Shown here: piece after piece, positions 25,560 through 32,965 of the stretch
Position numbering within the stretch: position 1 is the first letter of the stretch
Layout: the number at the start of each line of letters is the position of its first letter
Assembly (NCBI GenBank): GCA_963757135.1
Contig: CAVWQE010000008.1
Span: 310,001-374,000, forward strand
Length of the DNA: 64,000 nucleotides
Direction: 5' to 3'
Source of the DNA: Gp1-AA145 sp963757135
GTDB lineage: Bacteria > Acidobacteriota > Terriglobia > Terriglobales > Acidobacteriaceae
Notes under the pieces: model-generated
Told to the model about the DNA's origin: nothing
Databases searched by the model: none
Seen by the model: only the letters and a program-made list of their open reading frames with translations
Translations under genes and position numbers: made by a program

Positions 25560-25595
25560 TGGGAGTCGCTTCTATTTTAATGGATGGATTCGCGG
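25540..25595 (-). repeat. Diverged copy of the uvrC 5' end and upstream region
   Basis: On the minus strand the block CATCCATTAAAATAGAAGCG...ATGGACCTACAGCAGAAAATT matches CATCCACTAAAATAGAAGCT...ATGGATCTGCAGCAGAAAATC in front of and at the start of uvrC (about 23403-23480). Inside the coding part most differences are at third codon positions (GAT/GAC, CTG/CTA, CCT/CCC, CAA/CAG). Confidence 0.85.
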
Positions 25596-25800
25596 ACCTC
25601 TGCTCGGCCGGACAGCCGGGTCGGCTGTCCCACAAGGGCTGGGGTGGGTTTGTCGAGCTACGCTCGACATGGACGGACAGGAATGTCCGCCCCCACATGA
25701 GTCTGTGGACAGCAGTCTGTGGACAGCCCGAGGGCGGCTGTGCCCACAAGATTCGATTGAGAGCCGGGGGTCTGTCCCCCCAAGGGCTGTGGCGGGCGGT
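25586..25800. repeat. Palindromic repeat cluster upstream of the ASPIC gene
   Basis: Contains CGGACAGCCGGGTCGGCTGTCC with CCACAAGGGCTGGGG, then a full twin-hairpin unit (GTCGAGC-tac-GCTCGAC near 25651, GACGGACAggaaTGTCCGCC, CCCCACATGAG), a tandem GTCTGTGGACAGC pair near 25701-25728 and CCCGAGGGCGGCTGTGCCCACAAG. No gene is supported between 25560 and the OmpA leader. Confidence 0.8.
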
Positions 25801-25888
25801 CACTGTTTTTTGCCGCACTGTATAAAATTTTCCTCAACTCTGACTGATATGAAGGCATCGGGAATATACTGGATAGGCATCTAAGCCT

Positions 25889-26104
25889 TTCGGAGTGAGT
25901 AATTTACGGTGTGATTGGTCACTCCGAACGGTTGGCATCAACCGTGCTTATGTTCACAGCGGGTGTGTTGATGGTTTCGGCTTCTCGCAGAAATCGGCGA
26001 GAAGGAGAGACCCGAAAGTTTTACCCAGATTTTGTACGACGCGCACGGCGCGTCATCCCAGGCGGCAGAATTTGAACTCTGACGCCCAGGTTCAAAAATC
26101 AGAG
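25889..26104 (+). promoter_or_regulatory. Structured 5' leader candidate of the OmpA lipoprotein gene
   Basis: Several perfect inverted repeats follow one another: TTCGGAGTGA/TCACTCCGAA (25889-25898 with 25919-25928), CGGTTG-gcat-CAACCG (25929-25944), CTTCTCGC/GCGAGAAG (25981-25988 with 25997-26004), GACGCGC-acg-GCGCGTC (26038-26054). Then two 6-bp pairings interlock: TTTGAA (26071-26076) with TTCAAA (26091-26096), and CTCTGA (26077-26082) with TCAGAG (26099-26104). These are either a pseudoknot or two exclusive hairpins, six bases before the AAGGAG ribosome site. The role is unproven. Confidence 0.5.
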
Positions 26105-26125
26105 TGAGGAAGGAGTCCTCCAAGT

Positions 26126-26851
26126 ATGAATCGCGCTTCTTTAGTCATTGCACTGGCAGCAAGCATGGCGGCGACGGTCGGCTGCGCCAGCAAAAATTAC
26201 GTCAAACAGCAGACCACGCCACTGATCAACAAAACCAACGAACTCGACGACTTGACGGCGCAGAACTCGAAAGCGATCAAGGACGTTGATGCGCGTGCCC
26301 AGGCCGGCATTCAACAGGTGAACGCGGCCGCCGCCGCCGCCGACCAGAAGGCGCAAGCCGCAGGTCAATCGGCAGCGCAGGCGCAGACGTCTGCTGACAA
26401 CGCTGTGCACCGGGTTGATGTGCTTTCAAATGCCGTTGCCAATCTGGACAACTATCGCATAGTGAGCGAGAGTGCGGTCCACTTTGGCTTCGACAAGGAT
26501 TTTCTGACCAAGGACGCGAAGGCCGAACTCGACAAGCTTGGATCCGCAGTCCCGAACACCAAGGGCTATATCATCACGGTCGAAGGTGGAACGGACTCGG
26601 TTGGGCCGGCGGACTATAACTACGCTCTGAGCGAGCGCCGCGCAAACTCGGTGATCCAGTATCTGGGCGAGAAGTACAACATTCCGCCGCACAAGATTTA
26701 CCTCATCGGATTGGGCAAAGACAAGCCGGTGCAGGACAACAAGAGCCGTGATGGCCGTGCCGCCAACCGCCGTGTGGATATCCGTTTGATGACGAATACC
26801 GCCGAAGGTGCGCAGCCGAGTGCGAACGGATCAGCTCCGCCTTCGATGTAA
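26126..26851 (+). CDS. OmpA-family peptidoglycan-associated lipoprotein
   Basis: A 241-residue protein with a lipoprotein signal (SLVIALAASMAATVGC, Cys20), a helical Ala/Gln-rich coiled coil (residues ~30-105, with heptads like AAAAADQKAQAAGQSAAQAQTSADNAV, reminiscent of Lpp) and a C-terminal OmpA/Pal domain (VHFGFDKDFLTKDAKAELDKL, GGTDSVGPADYNYALSERRANSV, DGRAANRRVDIRL) that grips peptidoglycan. It should tether outer membrane to cell wall. AAGGAG lies about ten bases before the ATG; a strong terminator follows. Confidence 0.92.
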   Translation: MNRASLVIALAASMAATVGCASKNYVKQQTTPLINKTNELDDLTAQNSKAIKDVDARAQAGIQQVNAAAAAADQKAQAAGQSAAQAQTSADNAVHRVDVLSNAVANLDNYRIVSESAVHFGFDKDFLTKDAKAELDKLGSAVPNTKGYIITVEGGTDSVGPADYNYALSERRANSVIQYLGEKYNIPPHKIYLIGLGKDKPVQDNKSRDGRAANRRVDIRLMTNTAEGAQPSANGSAPPSM

Positions 26852-26885
26852 AGTTTTCCCTCCTCCCCGGAGGACTTCGCCAATG

Positions 26886-26914
26886 GGCCGCTCTGAAAAG
26901 AGCGGCCTTTTTTG
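26886..26914 (+). terminator. Rho-independent terminator after the OmpA lipoprotein gene
   Basis: Perfect 9-bp stem GGCCGCTCT / AGAGCGGCC (26886-26894 with 26899-26907) with a GAAA loop and a following run of T. It lies 35 bases after the stop codon. Confidence 0.92.
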
Positions 26915-26928
26915 TCTTTTTTTAAGAG

Positions 26929-27000
26929 CTTTTAACCGCAAAGGAGGCGGAGGACGCAAAGCGAAGCTTCGCTTTGATGGCTGGAGCGGTTCGGAATGAC
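26929..27000. repeat. CTTTTAACCGCAAAGG repeat and GGAGCGGTTCGGAATGACA fragment
   Basis: AGCTTTTAACCGCAAAGGAG and GACGCAAAGCGAAGC belong to the family seen at 27688 and 30417. The AAGCGAAGCTTCGCTT palindrome and GGTTCGGAATGACA part match the elements at 15657 and 32004. Confidence 0.65.
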
Positions 27001-27080
27001 ACCGAGTCAAGTGACATCGATTCGAGATTGGGGCGCATCCTAAAAAATCGGGGGCAGTCAGGGTTCGATAGAATATTCGC

Positions 27081-27674
27081 ATGCTTCGATTCATCAGACT
27101 TACGTTGTTCGTGTGGATCGTGTGTTTTGCGATGAGCACGTTCGGCCAGCAAAATGACGCGCCGGCGTCCCAGGACCAGGGAAAAGATCAGCAGGAGTCT
27201 TCATCGCAGCAGGATGCGCCGGCAAGGCGGGATTCGTCCACGCAGCGGGAGCGGCAGGCGGAGGTAAGTTCGAGCAAGGACACGCGAGTCGACCTGAGTC
27301 CTCCGGCGGGAGACGATAAGAAGCATCCGCAGAGCGGGACGGTGGTAATGGACGCCGAGGATGCCGACACCGATGTCCAGGAAATGCATGCGTGGGACCC
27401 CCACAAAGCGGCGAAGGACGTGGAGGTCGGGGATTTTTATTACAAGCGGAAGAATTATCGGGCGGCGCTGGAACGGTATAAGGAGGCGCTGGTCTACAAG
27501 CCGAATGACGCGTTGGCAACCTATCGATTGGCCGAGTGCCAGGACAAGACGGGAAATGGGTCAGAGGCGATGACGCATTACCAGGATTATTTGAAGATTT
27601 TGCCGCATGGGCCGTTCGCAGTGGATGCGCAGAAGGCGTTGGAACGGCTGAAAGCGGATGGGCCGAAGGAGTAG
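27081..27674 (+). CDS. Exported TPR protein
   Basis: A 197-residue protein with a signal peptide (MLRFIRLTLFVWIVCFAMSTFGQ), a low-complexity Gln/Ser/Asp/Arg linker (residues ~25-100) and two TPR units near the C-terminus (VGDFYYKRKNYRAALERYKEALVYKPND and ALATYRLAECQDKTGNGSEAMTHYQDYLKILP). It resembles periplasmic assembly or BamD/YbgF-like scaffold proteins but no exact role is seen. Confidence 0.8.
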   Translation: MLRFIRLTLFVWIVCFAMSTFGQQNDAPASQDQGKDQQESSSQQDAPARRDSSTQRERQAEVSSSKDTRVDLSPPAGDDKKHPQSGTVVMDAEDADTDVQEMHAWDPHKAAKDVEVGDFYYKRKNYRAALERYKEALVYKPNDALATYRLAECQDKTGNGSEAMTHYQDYLKILPHGPFAVDAQKALERLKADGPKE

Positions 27675-27687
27675 GTTTTCAGGAAGA

Positions 27688-27726
27688 GCTTTTAACCGCG
27701 AAGAACGCAAAGTTTGCGAAGAGATA
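27688..27726. repeat. CTTTTAACCGCGAAGAACGCAAAG element after a stop codon
   Basis: Located 14 bases after the TPR gene stop, in the same orientation as the gene. Consensus with other copies: CTTTAACCGCGAAG..CGCAAAGTNYGCGAAGR. Confidence 0.75.
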
Positions 27727-27756
27727 TTTTGCGGGGCTTGGCACAAGGATGGGAAT

Positions 27757-27850
27757 GTCGAGCTACGCTCGACATGGACGGACAGGAATGTCCGCCCCCA
27801 CACGGCCGGTGGACAGGAATGTCCGTGCCCAGATGGTCCGTGCCCACATG
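27757..27850. repeat. Twin-hairpin repeat with extra half units
   Basis: GTCGAGC-tac-GCTCGAC (27757-27773), GACGGACAggaaTGTCCGCC, CCCCACACGGCC, then GGACAggaaTGTCC and two more tails (GTGCCCAGATGG, GTGCCCACATGG). Same family as at 19308. Confidence 0.8.
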
Positions 27851-27856
27851 GCTCGA

Positions 27857-28579
27857 CTAGAAATGTGATTGCAGTTCGGCGAAGGATTTTAATAGCAGCA
27901 GTTGCTTGGTTGATTCGGGCTGATCCAGTTCTTCGTGCTCGAGAATCCAAGTGTCATCGTGGGGGATGAAGACCGCGTTGATACCGGCGCGCAGCGCGGG
28001 ATTGATGTCGGACTTGGGACTGTTGCCGATCATCCAGGTGCGGTCGGTTTGCAAGCCATGCCTAGCGACGACTGAGCGATAAATCGCCGAATCTTTCTCT
28101 GCGACGACTTCCACTCCGCGAAAATATTTTTTCATCCCCGAACGTTCTACTTTTCCGGATTGTTCCTGCAAGTCGCCTTTGGTGACCAGAATCAACGCAT
28201 GCTTGTCAGCCAGATATTGCAACGTCTCTTGCACGCACGGTAGAAGCCGCACCGGTTGTGCGGCTATGGTGTGGGCAAATCCGTGAATAGTTTCGTGCAG
28301 CGCGGGGGTGAGCGGTTCGACCGAAAGCTGCTCGAAGGTCTTGATCAGCGAGTGCGCGAAGCTATGCAATCCGTAGCCGTGGGTGATGATGGCATCGCGT
28401 TCGACATCATTGAGAATTTCGCGAACTTCGGAGGGAGTGCGCTCGCGATGATTCAGGAATGAAATGAAGTCGGCGATGGCTCGCTCAAAATAAATATTGT
28501 TTTCCCAGAGCGTGTCGTCGGCGTCGATAAGCAATGCATGTCCGATGCGGGGATGGGTGCATGAATTTGCGGGACACAT
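27857..28579 (-). CDS. HAD-superfamily hydrolase
   Basis: A 240-residue haloacid dehalogenase-type phosphatase: catalytic DADDTLWEN at about residue 19 (DxDxT with an added W), motif II VTKGD, motif III lysine region (KVERSGMKKYF) and motif IV MIGNSPKSDINPALRAG. A helical cap lies between motifs I and II. Substrate unknown. GTG/ATG choice is uncertain within the first 13 residues; the gene is divergent from the peptidase gene. Confidence 0.85.
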   Translation of the reverse strand: MCPANSCTHPRIGHALLIDADDTLWENNIYFERAIADFISFLNHRERTPSEVREILNDVERDAIITHGYGLHSFAHSLIKTFEQLSVEPLTPALHETIHGFAHTIAAQPVRLLPCVQETLQYLADKHALILVTKGDLQEQSGKVERSGMKKYFRGVEVVAEKDSAIYRSVVARHGLQTDRTWMIGNSPKSDINPALRAGINAVFIPHDDTWILEHEELDQPESTKQLLLLKSFAELQSHF

Positions 28580-28671
28580 ACACAGCGATGATACTCACAA
28601 GTGCATGCCGGAAGAAAAGGGAACCACGTCATGAACGGGCGGAGAAAACGTTTGCTGCTAGAATCCGAGCA

Positions 28672-30378
28672 ATGATGAATCGAGGGATAGTTATAACAAC
28701 AATATTCGTGTCTCTGCTTGGCGTTTCGCAAGGCAAGCCTAAATCCGCAGGAAAAAAACCAGAAGCCGAGAATCGGTCTGCCGAGATGCAAGTTGCGCCT
28801 GACCTGAAACAGCGCCTGGCACGATTCAGGCAAGTGCAGATGCCGTTTCATTCTGACGGGCTCACCGAGCGCGAAAAACAGTTGGTGTTGAAGCTAGTGG
28901 ACGCATCGCGGTGTCTCGAGGATATTTACTGGAGACAAGTAGACCCTGATGGGCTTGAGCTTTATAAGTCGCTCGTAGGAAGTTCAAGTCCGCGAGACGC
29001 CGAGTTGCGGCGCTACATGTGGATCAACGGCTCACGCTTCGATGTGCTGGAGAACAACACGCCTTTTGTCGGGACCGAGCCTAAATTTCCGGGAGCGGGT
29101 TTTTATCCGCAGGGGATTACCCGCGATGAGATTGAAAACTATATAAAGCAACATCCCGATAAGAAGGGGGAATTGTACAGTCCGACGACGGTGGTGCGGT
29201 GGCATGGCAACGACCTCGAAGGCGTGCCTTATCACGTTGCGTATAAGTCATTTCTCGAACCGGCCGCGAAGGATCTGCGAGACGCGGGTGAATTGAGCAC
29301 GGATGTCGGGTTCGCAAAATTCTTGCGAATGCGCGCCGACGCTCTCCTTAACGACAATTATTATGCGAGCGATATTGCGTGGCTGGAACTGAAGCGCCCG
29401 AAGATCGACATCATTTTCGCTCCGTATGAGACCTACAGCGATGAGTTGATGGGATTGAAGGCGACCTACGGCGCGGCGGTGATGATACGCGACGAAGCTG
29501 AAAGCCGCCGCATGGAGACGTTCCAGAAATATGTCGGCGACATTCAGGATGCGTTGCCGGTGGCGGCGGAGTACCGGCCTTCGAAGCAGGGACTGGAAAC
29601 ACCGATGGAGGTAGTGGATGCGCCGTTCCGGACAGCGGACCTGGGGCATGGGTATCAGGCGGTCGCGGACAATTTACCGAACGATCCGAAGGTGCACGCG
29701 GAAAAAGGAAGCAAGAAAATGTTCTTCAAGAACTTCATGGATGCGCGGGTGAACTATGTGATTATTCCCCTGTCGCACTACATGATGCTGCCGGAGCAGG
29801 TGGCGGAGGTTTCGGGCGAAGGATATTTGCTGGGCACGATCATGCACGAGATCTGCCACGGGCTGGGGCCGGATTTCGCTCACCGCGCGAAAGGGGAAAA
29901 GATCAGTATCCGTGAGGCGATCGGTCCGATTTATGGCGGTCTGGAAGAAGCCAAGGCGGACGTCGTCGGAATGTTTGCGCTCAAATGGCTGGTGGACCAC
30001 GGGGTGCTGCCGAAGGAAAAGCTGCAGGAATATTACGCGTCGTATGTGGCGGGAAATTTTCGGACGCTGCGCTTTGGAGCAGCCGAAGCGCACGGGCAGG
30101 CGGAGATGATGGAGTTCAATTATTACCTGCAGCATGGCGGCGTGCGGCGGCTGGATTCAGGCAAGTATGTGGTGGATTACGAAAAGATGCCGGCGCAGAT
30201 TGAAAGCCTAGCTAAAGAATTGTTGGAGATCGAAGGCACGGGGGATCGCGCGAGGGCGGAGGCGTGGTTCAAGAAATACGACGTGATTCCGCGGGATCTG
30301 CAGGCGTCTTTAGATAAAGCGAAGAGCGTGCCGGTGGATGTGGACCCAATATTCTCGTTTGAGCGGGAAGTGAAGTAG
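28672..30378 (+). CDS. Exported zinc peptidase, M49 (dipeptidyl-peptidase III)-like
   Basis: From ATG 28672 the protein has 568 residues; an upstream frame to 28534 overlaps the divergent HAD gene and is unlikely. A hydrophobic N-terminus (GIVITTIFVSLLGVSQG) suggests export. The zinc site is HEICHGLGP (HExxH) with a second motif EEAKADVVG about 55 residues later, close to the HELLGH/EECRAE pair of dipeptidyl-peptidase III relatives. The role is probably peptide breakdown in the periplasm. The last 17 codons (SVPVDVDPIFSFEREVK) are echoed twice in the DNA after the stop. Confidence 0.85.
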   Translation: MMNRGIVITTIFVSLLGVSQGKPKSAGKKPEAENRSAEMQVAPDLKQRLARFRQVQMPFHSDGLTEREKQLVLKLVDASRCLEDIYWRQVDPDGLELYKSLVGSSSPRDAELRRYMWINGSRFDVLENNTPFVGTEPKFPGAGFYPQGITRDEIENYIKQHPDKKGELYSPTTVVRWHGNDLEGVPYHVAYKSFLEPAAKDLRDAGELSTDVGFAKFLRMRADALLNDNYYASDIAWLELKRPKIDIIFAPYETYSDELMGLKATYGAAVMIRDEAESRRMETFQKYVGDIQDALPVAAEYRPSKQGLETPMEVVDAPFRTADLGHGYQAVADNLPNDPKVHAEKGSKKMFFKNFMDARVNYVIIPLSHYMMLPEQVAEVSGEGYLLGTIMHEICHGLGPDFAHRAKGEKISIREAIGPIYGGLEEAKADVVGMFALKWLVDHGVLPKEKLQEYYASYVAGNFRTLRFGAAEAHGQAEMMEFNYYLQHGGVRRLDSGKYVVDYEKMPAQIESLAKELLEIEGTGDRARAEAWFKKYDVIPRDLQASLDKAKSVPVDVDPIFSFEREVK

Positions 30379-30595
30379 GCGTTTCGTGAAAGCTTTGAAC
30401 TGCGCGTTTCGTAAAAGCCTTTAACCGCGAAGATCGCAAAGTGCGCGAAGGAAGCGTGCCGGTGGACGTGGGTTCGATATTTTCGTTCACGCGGGGAGTA
30501 ATCGTTTCGTAAGAGCCTTTAACCGCGAAGTGCGCGAAGGAAAGCGTGCCGTCGGACATGGGTTCGATATTTTCGCTTGCGGGAAGTGAAATAAA
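30325..30595 (+). repeat. Three copies of the peptidase gene 3' end with interspersed CTTTAACCGCG elements
   Basis: AGCGTGCCGGTGGATGTGG at 30325 (inside the gene) recurs as AGCGTGCCGGTGGACGTGGG at 30453 and AGCGTGCCGTCGGACATGGG at 30543, each continuing with CGATATTTTCGYT and an equivalent of GCGGGAAGTGAA. Between them lie GTTTCGTRARAGCCTTTAAC elements (30379, 30403 and about 30504). So the coding tail and the post-stop element were duplicated together. Confidence 0.85.
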
Positions 30596-30600
30596 CGCAG

Positions 30601-30632
30601 CTGTCAGTGTTCAGCTATCAGCCGTCAGCTTC
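30601..30632. repeat. 7-bp-phased CAGTGTTCAGCTATCAG repeat
   Basis: CTGTCAGTGTTCAGCTATCA then GCCGTCAGC, of the family at 11894. Lies directly after the peptidase tail copies and before the end of mqnD. Confidence 0.6.
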
Positions 30633-30655
30633 TTATCCATGCTGAAGGCAATTGG

Positions 30656-31516
30656 TCAGCCGACAAACTCCACCTGCGGTTCCATGGGAATAATTCCGGC
30701 ACGATGGCCCATGTCAAGCAGGCGGCGGATGGCTTCTTTGCCGTCGGGCCCGTAATCGAGCGTGCGCTCGTTGACATACATGCCGACGAACTTGTCGGCC
30801 ATCTGCGGATCCAGGTCACGCGCGAACTGCATGGCATAGGCCAGCGCTTCTTCGCGGTGATCGAGTGCATACTGGATGCTGTCACGCAAAGCGGACGAGA
30901 CGCTCGAAATCAGCTCGCGGCCGAGGCTGCGGCGAATGGCGTTCCCGCCTAAAGGCAGCGGAAGCCCGGTCACCTGCAACCACCACTTGCCGAGATCCAC
31001 GATGCGGTGCAGACCCGAGCGATCGTAGGTGAGCTGGCCTTCGTGAATGATCAGCCCGGCTTCGTATTTGCCTTGCAGGACGCTGGGAATGATTTCATCG
31101 AAAGGAACGACTTCGGTTTCAATCCCAGGCGCGAACAACTGTAGCGCGAGATAGGCGGTCGTGAGTTTGCCGGGGACGGCAATCACTTTTTGTTTGACCT
31201 CAGCCGCGCTGAGCCCCCGCGGAGCCACGATCATGGGGCCATAACCTTCGCCGACGCTGCCGCCGCAAGTCATCAAAGCGTAGCGGTCCTGGATGTATGG
31301 GTAGGCGTGAAAAGAGACGGCGGTGACGTCGTAAACGCCTTCGTCAGCCTGCATAGCTTTCTGGTTTAGGCTCTGGATGTCGCAAAGCGTGTGCGAAAAG
31401 CGCAGACCGGGAACCTGGACCTTGTTGGTGGCGAGGCCGTAGAACATGAAGGCGTCGTCGGAGTCGGGACTGTGGGCGATGGTGATTTCGCGAGTGGCAG
31501 TGGCGAGCGTGGACAT
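30656..31516 (-). CDS. mqnD: 1,4-dihydroxy-6-naphthoate synthase (MqnD)
   Basis: A 286-residue periplasmic-binding-fold enzyme with the family signatures SPDSDDAFMFYGLA at the start, GLIIHEGQLTYDRSGLHRIVDLGKWW in the middle and TGLPLPLGGNAIRR after it. MqnD turns cyclic dehypoxanthine futalosine into 1,4-dihydroxy-6-naphthoate in the futalosine route to menaquinone. Other mqn genes are not in the window. It indicates that the organism makes menaquinone by this route. Confidence 0.9.
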   Translation of the reverse strand: MSTLATATREITIAHSPDSDDAFMFYGLATNKVQVPGLRFSHTLCDIQSLNQKAMQADEGVYDVTAVSFHAYPYIQDRYALMTCGGSVGEGYGPMIVAPRGLSAAEVKQKVIAVPGKLTTAYLALQLFAPGIETEVVPFDEIIPSVLQGKYEAGLIIHEGQLTYDRSGLHRIVDLGKWWLQVTGLPLPLGGNAIRRSLGRELISSVSSALRDSIQYALDHREEALAYAMQFARDLDPQMADKFVGMYVNERTLDYGPDGKEAIRRLLDMGHRAGIIPMEPQVEFVG

Positions 31517-32136
31517 GAATCTATTGTGCCATTGATTGGGTTCGGTCGTCCCTGCGGGACTTCGGTGGTTTTCGCAATCACCCAGCGCTAAAGCGCTGGG
31601 CTATTGGCGGTCGCCCCTGCGGGGCTACGGCGGCTGGAAGCCGAAGAAAAACCGATGCACTTAGCGCAGCGCTGAAAGCGCTGCGCCACCCCAAACTACC
31701 GCAGCCTGCAAGGCGTGTCCTTCTCAGGCCGCGGCACGCCCATGCAGTCGTCCCTACGGGACTTCGTCATCTTTGCGGCTACCCCAGCGCTGAAGCGCTG
31801 GGCTAAGCTCGGTCGCCCCTTGCGGGGCTGGACTGCGATGACGTGCGGATGGGTGTCTTGGCGGCCATGGTCGCAGTTCATAGTCCAAAGAGACCGATGC
31901 GGGCATGACTAAATCATTGCGGAAGCTTGACCCCGGCTGCTGAAGCTGCAGTGCACCGAAGGCGGTGCGGCGCGAGTGAAAGGCTGCGGAAGGCGTTGAC
32001 AAAATGCAGATTCCTCGCCATCCTCACCGCGGAAAGCGCGGCTGCGGATGGCTCGGAATGACAATTTGAAGAAGTTAGACCGGCTCGGCTGAAGCCGAGC
32101 TCTTTCAAAACAAGCCGAGCCCTTTCAAAAAGCAGA
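31517..32136. repeat. Gene-free region dense in hairpin repeats
   Basis: No gene is supported. Two sets of the same three hairpins occur: GTCCCTGCGGGAC + CCAGCGCTAAAGCGCTGG + GCCCCTGCGGGGC at 31546-31618, and GTCCCTACGGGAC + CCAGCGCTGAAGCGCTGG + GCCCCTTGCGGGGC at 31750-31828. Between them is GCGCAGCGCTGAAAGCGCTGCGC-like DNA near 31661-31685. At 32004-32069 is a second copy of the CAGATTCCTC..GGAATGACAATT element, followed by CGGCTcggctgAAGCCG and a repeated AGCCGAGC..CTTTCAAAA pair (32092-32130). Confidence 0.8.
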
Positions 32137-32739
32137 TTATTCCGGGGTTTTCATGTCCGCTTCATTGCTACGCGGGAAGAAGCGATGCCAGGTGTTGACG
32201 GCGCCGGCGGCCATCATGATTTTCATGATCTCGGCAAAGATGAACCAGTAAAGTCCGAGGCTGATGGCGCGGGCGAGTGAATGCGTAAGGATGTAAAGCC
32301 ATGAGATGCCGCTGGCAAAGAGCAGTATTTCTCCCGCAATCGCGGCCAAAGCGGCGCGAGTGAAGGATTGCTTTCCGCGTTCGAAAATAAACCCGGTAAG
32401 CGCGGCGACGAAGGGATACGCGATCAGATATCCGGCGGTCGGGCCGATAAGTTGAGCAATTCCACCGGGTCCGGTGGGGCTGAAAACGGGCATCCCAGCC
32501 GCGCCTTCGGCAAGGTAGAGGGCGAGCGCCAGAAATCCGCGACGGCTGCCGAGAGAAAGGCCGACCAGCAGAACTGCCAGGTTCTGCACGGTGAGCGGCA
32601 CAGGCGTCCACGGAAGGGGCAAATAAATATGAGCGCAGACAGCGACGAACAAACTGGCGCCAACCACGAGCGCAGCCTGTCGCGCTATGTCCAATGCGCC
32701 AGTGCGCCGTTCAGCGACCTGAGTAAGAGATTGCGACAT
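32137..32739 (-). CDS. bioY: Biotin transporter BioY
   Basis: A 200-residue membrane protein starting at ATG 32739 with GGAG five bases upstream; a longer open frame upstream overlaps the preceding small gene and is rejected. It shows the BioY pattern: LFVAVCAHIYLPLPWTPVPLTVQNLAVLLVGLSLGSRRGFLALALYLAEGAAGMPVFS then GPTAGYLIAYPFVAALTGFI, six helices in all. BioY is the substrate-binding (S) component of biotin uptake, working with an ECF module or alone. No ecfAT genes are close. Confidence 0.93.
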   Translation of the reverse strand: MSQSLTQVAERRTGALDIARQAALVVGASLFVAVCAHIYLPLPWTPVPLTVQNLAVLLVGLSLGSRRGFLALALYLAEGAAGMPVFSPTGPGGIAQLIGPTAGYLIAYPFVAALTGFIFERGKQSFTRAALAAIAGEILLFASGISWLYILTHSLARAISLGLYWFIFAEIMKIMMAAGAVNTWHRFFPRSNEADMKTPE

Positions 32740-32747
32740 GCTTGCTC

Positions 32748-32948
32748 CTAGGGACGGGTAGATTCGCCTTCCGGCGGAGGCGGGCGATTTTCCGCATTCC
32801 GCAGACGCTGGCGCACCCACACATAAGACGATACCAGCGCCCACAGCACTGCTCCGGAAGCTACGGCCACGATCAGAAACCACCAGATCATCCGCACGAC
32901 GTTAAGGATATCAAAGCCGAGGCGAGGCGGGACATTGTCAGTCTTCAA
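32748..32948 (-). CDS. Small single-span membrane protein upstream of bioY
   Basis: A 66-residue protein with one membrane helix (VVRMIWWFLIVAVASGAVLWALVSSYVWV) and a charged, proline-rich tail (RQRLRNAENRPPPPEGESTRP). Its stop lies eight bases before the bioY start, and the bioY ribosome site begins inside its last codons, so the two are probably co-translated. No family recognised. Confidence 0.65.
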   Translation of the reverse strand: MKTDNVPPRLGFDILNVVRMIWWFLIVAVASGAVLWALVSSYVWVRQRLRNAENRPPPPEGESTRP

Positions 32949-32965
32949 CCCCTCGGCTCAGCCTG

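Noticed and set aside
26071..26104. Firm claim of an H-type pseudoknot
   Set aside because: The loop between the two 5' arms has zero length and the other crossing loop only two bases, so steric fit is doubtful; alternative hairpins are equally likely.
32740..32883. Long N-terminal extension of bioY
   Set aside because: It overlaps the upstream small gene and lacks a ribosome site, whereas ATG 32739 has GGAG at the proper distance.
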